Assembly (NCBI GenBank): GCA_041736895.1
Contig: JBGSSS010000025.1
Location: 1 to 64,000 of the forward strand
DNA length: 64,000 bases
Origin: JANRLT01 sp041736895
GTDB lineage: Bacteria; Planctomycetota; Planctomycetia; Pirellulales; JALHPA01
Reading direction: 5' to 3'
The notes below the pieces were generated by a model. That model was given only the letters and a program-made list of their open reading frames with translations. It searched no databases and was not told the origin of the DNA. Position 1 is the stretch's first letter, and each line of letters opens with the position of its first letter. The position numbers and the translations under genes were made by a program. Positions 34,983 to 45,387 of the stretch are shown in pieces.

Positions 34983-35006
34983 GCCCTCGTTAACGCTACA
35001 GGCTAC
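34983..35006 (-). repeat. GTAG-headed REP unit
   Basis: On the minus strand: GTAG, then CCTGTAGCGTTAACGAGGGC. Compared with 34460 it differs at two positions that keep the fold. It lies between the DUF1559 and lipoprotein genes. Confidence 0.75.
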
Positions 35007-35049
35007 AAAAGATGGGAAATAAAATGCTGAGCGCAGACACTGAACCGCG

Positions 35050-36090
35050 TTATTGGATCGCTGCTTCGGAAACGAGTTCCCCGCCGGCGCGTGTGGAAAG
35101 CGCTTGACGCGTTTTGGCATCGACCGTTTCGTTGATGAAGCGTGCCGAGCCGTCGCACATCGCAAAGACGACCGACCCGCCCAGATGGCTGCTGCCCCAA
35201 GCGTTGTAGCGTAGATCTTGTTGGTTGACGTCGTTCACTGTCGTCACGACATAATTCAAATCGACGTAGCCGGAGCCGAACAGGCACGCGATCCCCTTGG
35301 TTCCGCCGGCCCAAGCCCAGGTCGAGACCTGATGCATCTTCCAACCGCTGTTGGCCGAAGTGAAAGTGTCGAAGATTCGATCGCTGTGGTTTTTCTCGCC
35401 AAACATGATCGTCTTCGAGGTGCCATCGACGATGTTTTTGGTGCGGACGGATTTCAAATTCGAATGTTTCGCGACCGAAGCCGCGAGGACGCCGCCGCTG
35501 GACGAGGGCTTCAGATTCGAGTCCGGCCCCGTGAGAAAATAAACTCCATTCCCCGCCACGGGGAGCGACGTGTTTTTCAGATAATACGAAGCGACTCCGT
35601 AGTTTCCGGCATAGCTGCTGGGGGAATACATCCCGCCCACGGCGCCGTTTTCCGTCAAGCCAGGAAACGCTTTGGGGGAACCGCTCACGAGGAAGGGAAC
35701 CTCTGGGAAAAAATCCGAAGGGCAAAGCAACCCGCCGATTTTGGAGGCGGCCCGCGATGTATTGGGATCGGCCGTGACATTGCTCAGCGGATTTTTGAAG
35801 TTCCAACTTTTGAACAACGCGCTTTCTTCCAGGTATGGCAGCAGTTGGATAAAGACGGTCGTTTTTGTCACAGCGGAACCGGCGGCCATCTCTTGGCCGA
35901 CGGGAAACGTTTTGTTCGCATCGTGATAGTTATGCGCTGAGATGGTGAGCTGCCGGATGTTGTTCAAACACTGGGCGCGGCGCGCCGCTTCGCGGGCCGC
36001 TTGAATCGCCGGCAACAGCAGCGCAATCAAGATGCCGATGATGGCAATCACGACGAGCAGTTCGACCAGGGTAAACGCAGAGCGCTTCAT
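35050..36090 (-). CDS. DUF1559 pilin-like protein
   Basis: The start is ATG 36090 (MKRSAFTLVELLVVIAIIGI, with AAGG 9 nt upstream); an upstream start at 36120 would put ten residues before the leader. The 346-aa protein opens with a prepilin methylation site (F/TLVELLVV, the Glu at +5) and one hydrophobic helix, then the DUF1559 motif AAREAARRAQCLNNIRQLTI. It ends in VFAMCDGSARFINETV, the H-X9-DG type signature. These are hugely expanded in planctomycetes and are thought to be exported by a type II or IV pilus-like system. The substrate or role is unknown. Confidence 0.93.
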   Translation of the reverse strand: MKRSAFTLVELLVVIAIIGILIALLLPAIQAAREAARRAQCLNNIRQLTISAHNYHDANKTFPVGQEMAAGSAVTKTTVFIQLLPYLEESALFKSWNFKNPLSNVTADPNTSRAASKIGGLLCPSDFFPEVPFLVSGSPKAFPGLTENGAVGGMYSPSSYAGNYGVASYYLKNTSLPVAGNGVYFLTGPDSNLKPSSSGGVLAASVAKHSNLKSVRTKNIVDGTSKTIMFGEKNHSDRIFDTFTSANSGWKMHQVSTWAWAGGTKGIACLFGSGYVDLNYVVTTVNDVNQQDLRYNAWGSSHLGGSVVFAMCDGSARFINETVDAKTRQALSTRAGGELVSEAAIQ

Positions 36091-36610
36091 CACAAAAAAC
36101 CTTGCTGTGGCATGGGACAAAAAGAGATGCGATTAGCGTCAAACTCGTTTCGCGCGAGGCGAAGCAAAATTCAGCCGGCTCTCGATTCACGTCATTGGTG
36201 AAGGAAAGCCATCGCAGCGACTGCTCGACAGCCACGAGGTTAGAGAAACCTCATAGGTGATCCCGTGGCGGAAACCCGGCGGCTTGGCACATGTGAAGAA
36301 GATGTGCTTCCGACGGCGCTTCCTGAGTCAGTCGCGGAAAGGTTGTCGACTGAACTTGAGGGGCTAGCCAAGATCCTTGACCCACGGCTCTCGTGTTCAT
36401 ATCGACAAAAGGATTATACAGGCGCAAAGGTTATGCCCGAAGCGATTTCCAGCACTTTTATCGAATCCTAACAAGACTTTTTATTTGCAAATCACCGGCC
36501 AAAATGTCACATTTATTGCACCGCGAAAAAAATCTCGTGTCGCGGCATTTGCTTAAAACCAAGGCCACGGCTGTCGATGGTTTCAGCAGCAATTCCGGTT
36601 TTCTCGAACG
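36091..36610. other. 520-bp gap with a structured leader candidate
   Basis: Upstream of the DUF1559 gene. The clearest structure is at 36231-36269: inner stem GAGGTT/AACCTC with loop TCTCT, and outer stem GCCACG/CGTGGC. A further hairpin GCACAT/ATGTGC lies at about 36287-36307. No T-run follows either. The region could be a leader RNA. I cannot match it to a known riboswitch, and no credible gene is present. Confidence 0.45.
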
Positions 36611-37105
36611 TTACGAACTGGCTGACGCGAGATCGTTGACCAGCCGCGAGAATACTTCGCGTGTGAAATTCGCCGCGATCGTTTCGCGAGCCTGGCCCGG
36701 GATTTTGCGGAAGCGAACCAGTTCCAACTCGCCGCCGCGGCGGACGAGCAGCTCGTAGTAGGTCGTCTCATCGTCGCCGCGGCTCGGGGGATTCGAGCGC
36801 ATCTGGACGATGCACTGTTCCTGGTCGGTTTCGATGGGGCTGATCGGTTCGAGGAGATACGTCAGCCGTTTCGCGAGCCCCGCAGCGATCGTTTCGAGCT
36901 TGCTGAGCGGCGCGGTCAGAAGTTTGTCCACGGTGACGACCGTTCGATTGACGGCCAAGGCCAATTGATCAGCGCTTTGGACATCGCACAACAGCCGAAC
37001 TCCGTCGGTCGACAGCGTCAACTCGCGCGGCCCGGCAGAAAAGCTGCCAAGCTGATCGAGGGCCGTGATTAATTCTGTGCACAGCGTTTTTTTAACCTGC
37101 GACAT
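36611..37105 (-). CDS. Hypothetical protein
   Basis: ATG 37105 (MSQVKKTLCTELITALDQLG) has an AGG nearby and fits better than a start ten codons upstream. The 164-aa product is cytoplasmic with mixed helix and strand. It contains ELTLSTDGVRLLCDVQSADQ and a strand-rich C-terminal half (TTYYELLVRRGGELELVRFR). I do not recognise a family. It stands alone with repeat-filled gaps on both sides. Confidence 0.7.
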   Translation of the reverse strand: MSQVKKTLCTELITALDQLGSFSAGPRELTLSTDGVRLLCDVQSADQLALAVNRTVVTVDKLLTAPLSKLETIAAGLAKRLTYLLEPISPIETDQEQCIVQMRSNPPSRGDDETTYYELLVRRGGELELVRFRKIPGQARETIAANFTREVFSRLVNDLASASS

Positions 37106-37275
37106 GACAATACCTTCCTGGGGTTCCCTCATCAATTGAGTATCGAACCGTGGGTGAAAAAACTGGAAGCCGACATCTCTCTATTCGCATTTTACTTCTG
37201 AATGTTTCCGGAACAGCGGAACGGCTAACCGCAAAATGCTGGCATGGCTCTGTGCGAAATTTCACGATGTCCATT

Positions 37276-37410
37276 TAGCCCCCGGTCAATGACCGGGGGA
37301 GTTTGATGCCGCGACACAACAAACTTTGAGTATCATGCGACGATCCTTTGGAATAGTACGTCGAACATCGTGCAACGTTCTGCTCCCCCCGTCATTGACG
37401 GGGGGGCTAA
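37276..37410. repeat. Paired TTAGCCCCC palindromes, second copy
   Basis: Palindromes CCCCCGGTCAATGACCGGGG at 37279-37299 and CCCCCCGTCATTGACGGGGG at 37385-37405, with TTAGC and GCTAA on the outer sides, as at 3608-3744. The inner 85 bp do not resemble those of the first copy beyond short matches. Confidence 0.75.
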
Positions 37411-37518
37411 TGGTTTGTTGTTGCCGAGTGGCCAACTCGGAGGAGACGAGCCGCGCATCCTTCTCGATTCGTCACAAACGCAGTCCATGCGTTCAGCCGT
37501 TGTGTGTGTTCTGTCTTT

Positions 37519-37585
37519 AGCAGCTCGACGCGTAAGCGAGGGGGAATGGCAGCTTAACTCTCTTGCTTACGCTGCGGGCTGCTAA
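37519..37585. repeat. Inverted pair of TAGCAGC..GTAAGC words
   Basis: TAGCAGCTCGACGCGTAAGC.. on the plus strand faces TTAGCAGCCCGCAGCGTAAG.. on the minus strand, 20 bp apart. This is a BIME-like arrangement of another REP-type word, just after spoVR. With the pair at 37276 it accounts for most of the gap between the hypothetical gene and spoVR. Confidence 0.65.
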
Positions 37586-37616
37586 ATACATACGAGCATC
37601 TTTGATGCCGTAAGGT

Positions 37617-39134
37617 TCAATCTCCTCCTTCTTCCATCGAGTGTTCCGAGCCGTCAAAGCTAAGGATCTGCTTCTGCTCTTCGACCAACGTTTCCAGGTG
37701 CACCGGCCGCCGCCACAAGCGCTGGACATTGGCCAGCGTGTCTTGCGCGTAGCTCAATTTCAGATCGACGCCCGAGTGGAGGTGTTCCAGGTACAGTTCG
37801 CCGCGGTTTTTGTAGTTGCCGTCGCGGACTTGAATCCGCGGGCGGCCGAGGTTGGTTAGTTGAAACAGCAGTCGCTGCTTGATCTTGGGGAACTCGCGGC
37901 TTTCGATTTCGTAGCTTTCGCTGTCGTTGTTGTAGCCGAACGAAAAAAGCTTGTGATCGCGGCAAAATTCGAGCGTCAGGTACTCGTCAATGAACGTCAG
38001 ATCGTTGTGGACGCGGCGGACTTCGAAGATCTTTTTGCGGCCCTCGTTCATTTCGACGTTCCAGCGGCGGCGGCGTTCGAAGTCGTCGCACTCGTCGTAC
38101 TCCTTGCCAAAGCGGCCGCGATTCCAGCGGTCTTCGATGTCGCGGAACAACTCGATCCCGATCTTGTACGGATTCAACTGCCCTTGCGAACTGGCCATCG
38201 TGCCGGAATGGTGATCGGCGTACGTCACGATGTCGCCGGCGGTGAGTCCTTGCTGCGTCATGATCGTGCTGTGCCAGTAGCTGGCCCAACCTTCGTTCAT
38301 GATCTTGGTCTGCGCCTGCGGCGAGAAGTAGTACGCTTCGTCGCGGATGATCGATAGCACATCGGCCTGCCACGGCTTCAACGGCGCGTGATCGAGGATG
38401 AAACCCATCACGTCGCGGACCGGCTGCGAGGGGAAATTCTGCGCGCGTTCGGCTTCGGTTTTCTTGCGATCGTGCTCTGCTTTGATGGCCTCGGGCGGGT
38501 TGATGTATTGGTCCATGTAGCCCTTGCTGACGAACTTGCCGTCGGCGTCTTCGTGTTCCTCTTCCTTGTCGGTCGATTTTGGAGCGGGGCGTTTTTCTTC
38601 CTTGCGCTTGATGAACGGCGCGTGGATGTCGATCAGGTCCTCGATGCTCAGGCACGCGTCGATGAATTCCTCGACCTCGGTCACGCCTTGGCGATCTTGA
38701 TGGCGGCGGACGCGCGCGGCGTGGTTCGCCATCTCGTCCATCATCTTGCGGCTGGTTTGACTGAACCAATAGTTGTTCTTGAAGAAGTCGCAATGCCCAT
38801 AAACATGCGCCATGACCATCTTCTGGTCCGTGAGCGCGTTGGCCTTCAGCAAGTACGCGTAGCACGGATTATTGTTGATCACCAGCTCGTAAATCTTTTG
38901 CAGTCCGTAGGTGTAACCCTTGCAGAGCTGCTCGTACTCCATCCCGAAGCGCCAGTGGGGATAGCGATTCGGAAACCCGCCGTAGGCGGCGACTTCGTGG
39001 AGTTGGTCGGCATCGACTTGCTCGAAGATCGTGGGGAAGTAGTCGAGCCCATGCCCGCGCGCGTACCCCTCGATCTGGGTCTGCACTTCAGCCAGATAGG
39101 TCGGCAGCGGATTGAAGGAGGTTGCGGTGGACAT
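37617..39134 (-). CDS. SpoVR-family protein
   Basis: A 505-aa cytoplasmic protein with the SpoVR/YcgB pattern: LAEVQTQIEGYARGHGLDYF, GGFPNRYPHWRFGMEYEQL and the metal-ligand-rich VMAHVYGHCDFFKNNYWF. Its partners in the same operon are YhbH/YeaH and PrkA/YeaG; this trio is conserved across bacteria and linked to stress and starvation, but the biochemistry of SpoVR is not settled. The insert near residues 180-205 (KEEKRPAPKSTDKEEEHEDA) is charged and probably disordered. Last gene of the operon. Confidence 0.94.
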   Translation of the reverse strand: MSTATSFNPLPTYLAEVQTQIEGYARGHGLDYFPTIFEQVDADQLHEVAAYGGFPNRYPHWRFGMEYEQLCKGYTYGLQKIYELVINNNPCYAYLLKANALTDQKMVMAHVYGHCDFFKNNYWFSQTSRKMMDEMANHAARVRRHQDRQGVTEVEEFIDACLSIEDLIDIHAPFIKRKEEKRPAPKSTDKEEEHEDADGKFVSKGYMDQYINPPEAIKAEHDRKKTEAERAQNFPSQPVRDVMGFILDHAPLKPWQADVLSIIRDEAYYFSPQAQTKIMNEGWASYWHSTIMTQQGLTAGDIVTYADHHSGTMASSQGQLNPYKIGIELFRDIEDRWNRGRFGKEYDECDDFERRRRWNVEMNEGRKKIFEVRRVHNDLTFIDEYLTLEFCRDHKLFSFGYNNDSESYEIESREFPKIKQRLLFQLTNLGRPRIQVRDGNYKNRGELYLEHLHSGVDLKLSYAQDTLANVQRLWRRPVHLETLVEEQKQILSFDGSEHSMEEGGD

Positions 39135-39143
39135 TGAAATTCA

Positions 39144-39247
39144 GGGATTGGGGATTGGGGGTTTGGGATTGGGGAAATGCGAATCAGGGAGTTGAGAAAC
39201 TTGCATTTTCCCTAATCCCGAATCCCGCGGCTACGCCGCCCCCCAAT
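39144..39247. repeat. G-run inverted repeat in the yhbH-spoVR gap
   Basis: At 39144-39174 the plus strand reads GGGATTGGGGATTGGGGG.., four or more G-runs with ATT or TTT loops, a classical G-quadruplex pattern. The complementary arm (CCCTAATCCCGAATCCC..CCCCCCAATCCC) lies at 39210-39250. It spans most of the 128-bp gap. Confidence 0.85.
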
Positions 39248-39262
39248 CCCACAGCGAAGTTG

Positions 39263-40366
39263 CTATTTTCCCTTTCCTAAAAAAGTCTTGATCGAGTCAT
39301 AAATCCCTTCGCGGTTTTCGATTTCGCTGAGGATCAGTTTTTCGTGGTTGTCGCCAAAGGTTTTCTTGAGCGCTTTGATGTACTCGCCGCTGCCGTAAGG
39401 GCTTTCGACTTGGCCGTAGCAGAACAGGTTCACCGCCGGCAGCAAATGCTCGCCGAGCATGCGCAGACTCAGTTCGTTGTCCTCGCCCCAGTTATCGCCG
39501 TCGGAAAATTGGAAGACGTAGGTATTCCATTCGCTCGGCGAGTAACTTTTGTTGATGATTTCTTGGCAAACTTTGTACGCCGAGCTGATCCGCGTTCCGC
39601 CGCTTTCGCGGGTGCGATAGAACGTATGCTCGTCGACTTCTTTCGCGGCCGCGTCGTGGATCACATAGCGCTTCTCGACGCCGTCGTACTGGCTGCCGAG
39701 CCAGGTGTCGATCCAAAACGCCTCGGTGCGCACGATTTCCTTTTGCTCGTCGGTCATCGAGCCGCTGACATCCATCAGGTAAATCACCGCCGCATTCGCC
39801 TCGGGCAAGTCGATCGTCTCCCACGCGCGATAGCGTTTGTCGTCCTTGATCGGGACGACCTTGGGATCGCTGGGGTTGTAGGTGTTGGTCGAAATCTGGC
39901 GGCGCATCGCTTGGACATAAGTCCGTTTGAAGTGCCGCAGCGATTCCGGGCCAGTCCGGCGCACGCTGTTGTATTTGGTTTTTTCTTGCTCGAGACTCGC
40001 CTTGCCCTTCGGTTCGATGCGCGGCAGTTCGAGTTCATCGGCCAGGATTTTCGCCAACTCGGTGAGCGAGATTTCGACTTCGAGGACGTGCTGCCCTGGG
40101 TCGCTGCCGGCCTTGCCGGTGCCTTCTTCCTCGCCCGGCCCAAGCGGTTGTCCAACTTCGCCGTTGCCTTGGCCGACGCCGCCGGAGTTGTTTTTGCCGT
40201 AGCGAAAGTGCGGGATGTCGAGTTGGGGCAGGGGGATGCTGACGAGGTCCTTCCCCTGCCGCCCCAGCATTTCGCCGTGCGTAATGTATTTGCGCAGATT
40301 CTCGCGAATCTTGCCATTCACGATGGAACGGAAGCGGCGTTGATCGTGATCAATGTTCAAAACCAT
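39263..40366 (-). CDS. YhbH/YeaH-family protein (DUF444)
   Basis: A 367-aa protein of the DUF444 family. The N-terminus (VLNIDHDQRRFRSIVNGKIR) matches YeaH. A von Willebrand A-like metal site is visible (AVIYLMDVSGSMTDEQKEIV, the DxSxS MIDAS motif), then GGTRISSAYKV and VFQFSDGDNWGEDN. The region near residues 60-90 is Gly-rich. In E. coli YeaH is encoded with the kinase YeaG. No Shine-Dalgarno precedes ATG 40366; the leader is instead the G/C-run repeat. Confidence 0.94.
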   Translation of the reverse strand: MVLNIDHDQRRFRSIVNGKIRENLRKYITHGEMLGRQGKDLVSIPLPQLDIPHFRYGKNNSGGVGQGNGEVGQPLGPGEEEGTGKAGSDPGQHVLEVEISLTELAKILADELELPRIEPKGKASLEQEKTKYNSVRRTGPESLRHFKRTYVQAMRRQISTNTYNPSDPKVVPIKDDKRYRAWETIDLPEANAAVIYLMDVSGSMTDEQKEIVRTEAFWIDTWLGSQYDGVEKRYVIHDAAAKEVDEHTFYRTRESGGTRISSAYKVCQEIINKSYSPSEWNTYVFQFSDGDNWGEDNELSLRMLGEHLLPAVNLFCYGQVESPYGSGEYIKALKKTFGDNHEKLILSEIENREGIYDSIKTFLGKGK

Positions 40367-40375
40367 GGCAGTTCA

Positions 40376-40450
40376 GGGGGTTGGGGATTGGGGGTTCGGG
40401 ATTGGGGGGGAATGCATTTCCCGAATCCCCAATCCCTAATCCCGAATCCC
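40376..40450. repeat. G-run inverted repeat in the prkA-yhbH gap
   Basis: GGGGGTTGGGGATTGGGGG.. at 40376-40410 and CCCGAATCCCCAATCCC.. at 40420-40450. It is the second copy of the element between yhbH and spoVR and fills the 89-bp gap almost entirely. In the mRNA either arm pairs with the other or the G-rich arm could form a quadruplex. Confidence 0.85.
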
Positions 40451-40455
40451 AAGAC

Positions 40456-42498
<2,043 letters not shown>

Positions 42499-43402
42499 GG
42501 CTCAACCTTCCTTTTACAGGGCAAGGCCGGCATACAGTCGTCATCAGTGGTGCGGCGGCTGAACTGTCGGCAAACGATCGTTGTTGTCCTTCACAACACC
42601 TCTTGTTCCGACTCCTCGCTGCCTTGCGGCAACGGCGAGTCCCAACTATTCAAGTCCATCATCCGCGTCGAGAGGTTCACCGAGCTTGCGTCATTTGACG
42701 ACAAGGGGGTGGACACAGGCAGCCAGCGTACAGTCGCAGAACGCCTCTTCGAGCGATCAATAGAGCAACGCGGGCAGCGGATTCCAGCGCCCGGTTGTGC
42801 GGACACTCCCTCCAAAGTTGTTCCACTGCAAACAGAGAACCACTTGGAAGAAAACCAAGGGAACTAAAGCAGGGTCAGCAGAGAAATCGCCGCAAACCGG
42901 GCAAAGATTGCCAAAGAGCTTCCTACTATGTCGAGGCACACTCGACGGGCGGGCAGGTGCTGACTCGAATCAGCCCCTCGAATCCAAGAGCTCGCGTGAA
43001 GGGCCAGCAAGCTCGTTCGCGTTTATGGGTTTGACAGTTTTATTGCAGGTCTGCAATCGGCTGTACACTGAAAGTATTCTTCTAAATTCCGTTTCTGGCA
43101 AGAGCGATTGGCAAGATTTTTGCCAGCGACGAACTGGCATTCCGAAAACCGCACTTTTCTCGGCAAGAAAACCATATTTTATCCCCTGCCTCTGGATACG
43201 ACAATTGAATTCGGCAATTAGACATTTTGATAACACTGCTAGCGAATATTCGAAAAGCTGGGAGTCGAGATCATTGACAAAAGCAATATTCTTGCCAATC
43301 CTGAAGAATTGCTAGGAACAACGTGCATTTATTCTCCGATAGAGTAATAATCAACGCTGGCATAGGGCTTCCAAAGCGGGCTAGTAAGTGGGAAATATCG
43401 CC
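42499..43402. other. 900-bp region between prkA and the second DUF1559 gene
   Basis: A divergent gap that must contain the prkA promoter. About 42590-42940 is GC-rich with weakly coding-like minus-strand frames, two of which contain CxxC (CPVCGDF and CPRCSID); none has a good start. About 42980-43390 is AT-rich and contains a palindromic sigma-54-like site. No confirmed gene. Confidence 0.4.
43108..43124. promoter_or_regulatory. Sigma-54-like -24/-12 site, symmetrical
   Basis: TTGGCAAGATTTTTGCC has GG and GC with exactly 10 bases between, and fits TGGCA(C)-N5-TTGC. Because GGCAA-N5-TTGCC is palindromic it reads as such on both strands, towards DUF1559 (279 bp) or prkA (610 bp). A single match of this size can be chance. 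Confidence 0.35.
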
Positions 43403-44353
43403 ATGATTCGAATGGATACTCGACGCGGCTTCACGCTCGTCGAATTGCTGGTTGTCATCGCCATCATCGGCATCTTGATCGCGCTTTTGCTGCCGGCGAT
43501 TCAAGCCGCGCGCGAAGCCGCGCGGCGCACCCAATGCATTAACAATCTTCGCCAACTCGGCTTGGCGATTCAAAACTATAACGACAATTATCGAATCCTC
43601 CCCGCCGGAGCTTATTGGACCAATGCCGCGGGGATTACCGAAAGCCGCGGGTCGATCATGATCCGGCTCTTGCCGTACATCGAAGAGAAGACGCTTTTCG
43701 AGGCATTCGAACTCGGCCGGGACAACGTCGCGCTCAGTCCCGCGACCCAGGAACAAGTCCAGCCCGGGACGACCAAGAAACTGAGCTCGAACGTGATCCC
43801 GATGTTTCTTTGCCCCAGCGACACACACGAGCGCGTCAACGCCAACGGCTACGCCCTGCAAAACTACGCCGCATCGTCCGGCCCAACGGCCGACGTCACC
43901 AGCAGCAATTGCTCGTGTTCGCAAAGTTTCAACTCGTTTGCGACGCATCCTTACAGCAAGGCGAACAACTTCGCCGGACCTTTTCATCGCCGCGCTGATC
44001 CGATCAAACTCCGCCGCGTCATCGACGGCTTGGCGAAGACGATCTTCATGGGCGAAGTCCGCCCCGACTGTTCGACGCACGCTAACGCTGGCTGGGCGGC
44101 GAGCAACAACGGCCAGGGGCTGACCGCGACAATCATCCCGATCAACTTCGATAGCTGCGACAGCGCGGCGGCGGATGGTTGCAATCGGCCGTGCAATTGG
44201 CGAACGGAATTGGGCTTCAAATCGTCCCACACCGGCGGCGCGTTTTTTCTGCTAGGCGACGTGAGCGTGCACTTTTTATCCGAAACGATCGACCACCCCA
44301 CGTATCAATTGCTCGGCGGCCGCGCGGATGGCAAACCGGTGAGTTTGCCGTAA
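43403..44353 (+). CDS. DUF1559 pilin-like protein, second copy
   Basis: ATG 43403 (MIRMDTRRGFTLVELLVVIA) is chosen; another ATG lies three codons later. The 316-aa protein has the prepilin cleavage site and helix, the AAREAARRTQCINNLRQLGL motif and the C-terminal GGAFFLLGDVSVHFLSETID. It is clearly paralogous to the protein at 35050-36090 but not a recent duplicate: the middles differ (Cys-rich CSCSQSFNSF here). It precedes its own small lipoprotein gene, as does the other copy. Confidence 0.92.
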   Translation: MIRMDTRRGFTLVELLVVIAIIGILIALLLPAIQAAREAARRTQCINNLRQLGLAIQNYNDNYRILPAGAYWTNAAGITESRGSIMIRLLPYIEEKTLFEAFELGRDNVALSPATQEQVQPGTTKKLSSNVIPMFLCPSDTHERVNANGYALQNYAASSGPTADVTSSNCSCSQSFNSFATHPYSKANNFAGPFHRRADPIKLRRVIDGLAKTIFMGEVRPDCSTHANAGWAASNNGQGLTATIIPINFDSCDSAAADGCNRPCNWRTELGFKSSHTGGAFFLLGDVSVHFLSETIDHPTYQLLGGRADGKPVSLP

Positions 44354-44378
44354 GGCAGCGGCATCTATTAAGGATGAA

Positions 44379-44422
44379 GGGAAAAGGAAAAAGGTAGTGA
44401 AATCCACCTTTTTCCTTTTCCC
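44379..44422 (+). repeat. Perfect 17-bp purine/pyrimidine hairpin between pilin-like gene and lipoprotein
   Basis: GGGAAAAGGAAAAAGGT and its exact complement separated by 10 nt. It sits 25 bp after the DUF1559 stop and 35 bp before the lipoprotein start and could act as a processing or attenuation site between the two. Related words occur at 29209-29285. Confidence 0.85.
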
Positions 44423-44456
44423 TTTTTCCTTTTCCTTCTTCGACACACGATCCCCG

Positions 44457-44879
44457 ATGAATCTTCGCACTTGCTTGCTACTCGGCCTGCTCACGCTTAC
44501 CGGTTGCGGTTCGGATTTTTCGACGGTGCCCGTCTCGGGTGTGGTGACGCTCGATAATCAACCGGTCGCCGGCGCGGGCGTGGTCTACATTCCAGATCAG
44601 CCAGGCCCGACAGCTTCGGCCACAACAGATGCCGAGGGCCGCTACACACTGATGACCGGCAAGCTCAAAGGTGCGGGCATCGGCAAATACCGAATCACGG
44701 TGTTCAAGGAAGAAACCAGCGGGATCAAGGTCGGCGAAGACGGCCTCGAAGCGCCCGGGGGCAAAGTCGTCGTGAAACGCGGCGTTCCGGCGATCTACTC
44801 CGACCCCGCGACGAGCGGCTTGAAAATGACGATCGACGCGGCGCGCAATGATGCGGATTTGAAGTTGTTGAGTAAGTAA
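44457..44879 (+). CDS. Small lipoprotein with carboxypeptidase-regulatory-like fold, second copy
   Basis: ATG 44457 starts MNLRTCLLLGLLTLTGCGSD, a lipoprotein signal with the acceptor Cys at residue 17; the open frame from 44397 is the pyrimidine repeat read as F/L/S. The 140-aa protein resembles that at 34513 in size and layout: VSGVVTLDNQPVAGAGVVYI, TDAEGRYTLMTGKLKG. It follows DUF1559 in the same orientation and is probably co-transcribed. Confidence 0.8.
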   Translation: MNLRTCLLLGLLTLTGCGSDFSTVPVSGVVTLDNQPVAGAGVVYIPDQPGPTASATTDAEGRYTLMTGKLKGAGIGKYRITVFKEETSGIKVGEDGLEAPGGKVVVKRGVPAIYSDPATSGLKMTIDAARNDADLKLLSK

Positions 44880-44926
44880 CTCTTATACCGCGCGGAAACG
44901 CTCCTCTGCGAGTCGCCGCTAAACGG

Positions 44927-45316
44927 TTACTTGCCGATCAAGCGCTCCACCGCCTCAATCAGGCGCTCCATCGCGAACGGTTTCCGGATGTAGTCGTCGA
45001 CGCCGAGTTGCTGGGCGTATTCTTTGTGCCGGTTCCCTTCGTTGCCGGTCACCATGATGACCTTCATCACGTTCTTGTTGGTGTCGTCGCTCGTGCGGAG
45101 TTTTTCGAGGACGAGAAACCCGCTGCGCTTCGGCATCATCATGTCGGTGATCATGAGATCGGGCCGGTCGCGCTCGACGACGGCGAGCCCCGCGTTGCCG
45201 TCATTGGCCGTGAGAACTTGATACCCCCGCGATTCGAGGGCGATCTTCATGCTGGAGATGATTTCCTCGTCGTCGTCGACGAGGAGGACTTTTTTCTTCG
45301 AAGCGGCGGCGGACAT
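44927..45316 (-). CDS. CheY-like single-domain response regulator
   Basis: A 129-aa receiver domain with nothing attached. The acidic pocket DDD at residues 14-16, phosphoacceptor Asp55 or 56 (LMITDMMMPKRSG), Thr in IMVTGNEGN and the Lys in YIRKPFAMERL are all present. With no output domain it must act by protein contact. No histidine kinase is in the window. It is convergent with the lipoprotein gene. Confidence 0.93.
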   Translation of the reverse strand: MSAAASKKKVLLVDDDEEIISSMKIALESRGYQVLTANDGNAGLAVVERDRPDLMITDMMMPKRSGFLVLEKLRTSDDTNKNVMKVIMVTGNEGNRHKEYAQQLGVDDYIRKPFAMERLIEAVERLIGK

Positions 45317-45331
45317 GACGACTCAGCTCTT

Positions 45332-45356
45332 AAAGCCAAGGAGTTTACCCCCTTGG
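45332..45356 (+). repeat. Intergenic hairpin, AAAGC-headed family
   Basis: AAAG precedes stem CCAAGGAG/CCCCTTGG (one G-T/G-C mismatch) with loop TTTAC. It lies 15 bp upstream of the CheY-like start. Confidence 0.7.
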
Positions 45357-45387
45357 AGCGTTTGTGGGGACGATCACTTCCCCTAAC

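Noticed and set aside
36265..36471. GTG-started frame of 68 codons
   Set aside because: No ribosome site; overlaps hairpins in the DUF1559 leader.
42797..43315. Plus-strand open frame of 172 codons
   Set aside because: Composition changes halfway, with no start signal, no known domain and AT-rich noncoding-like sequence at the end.
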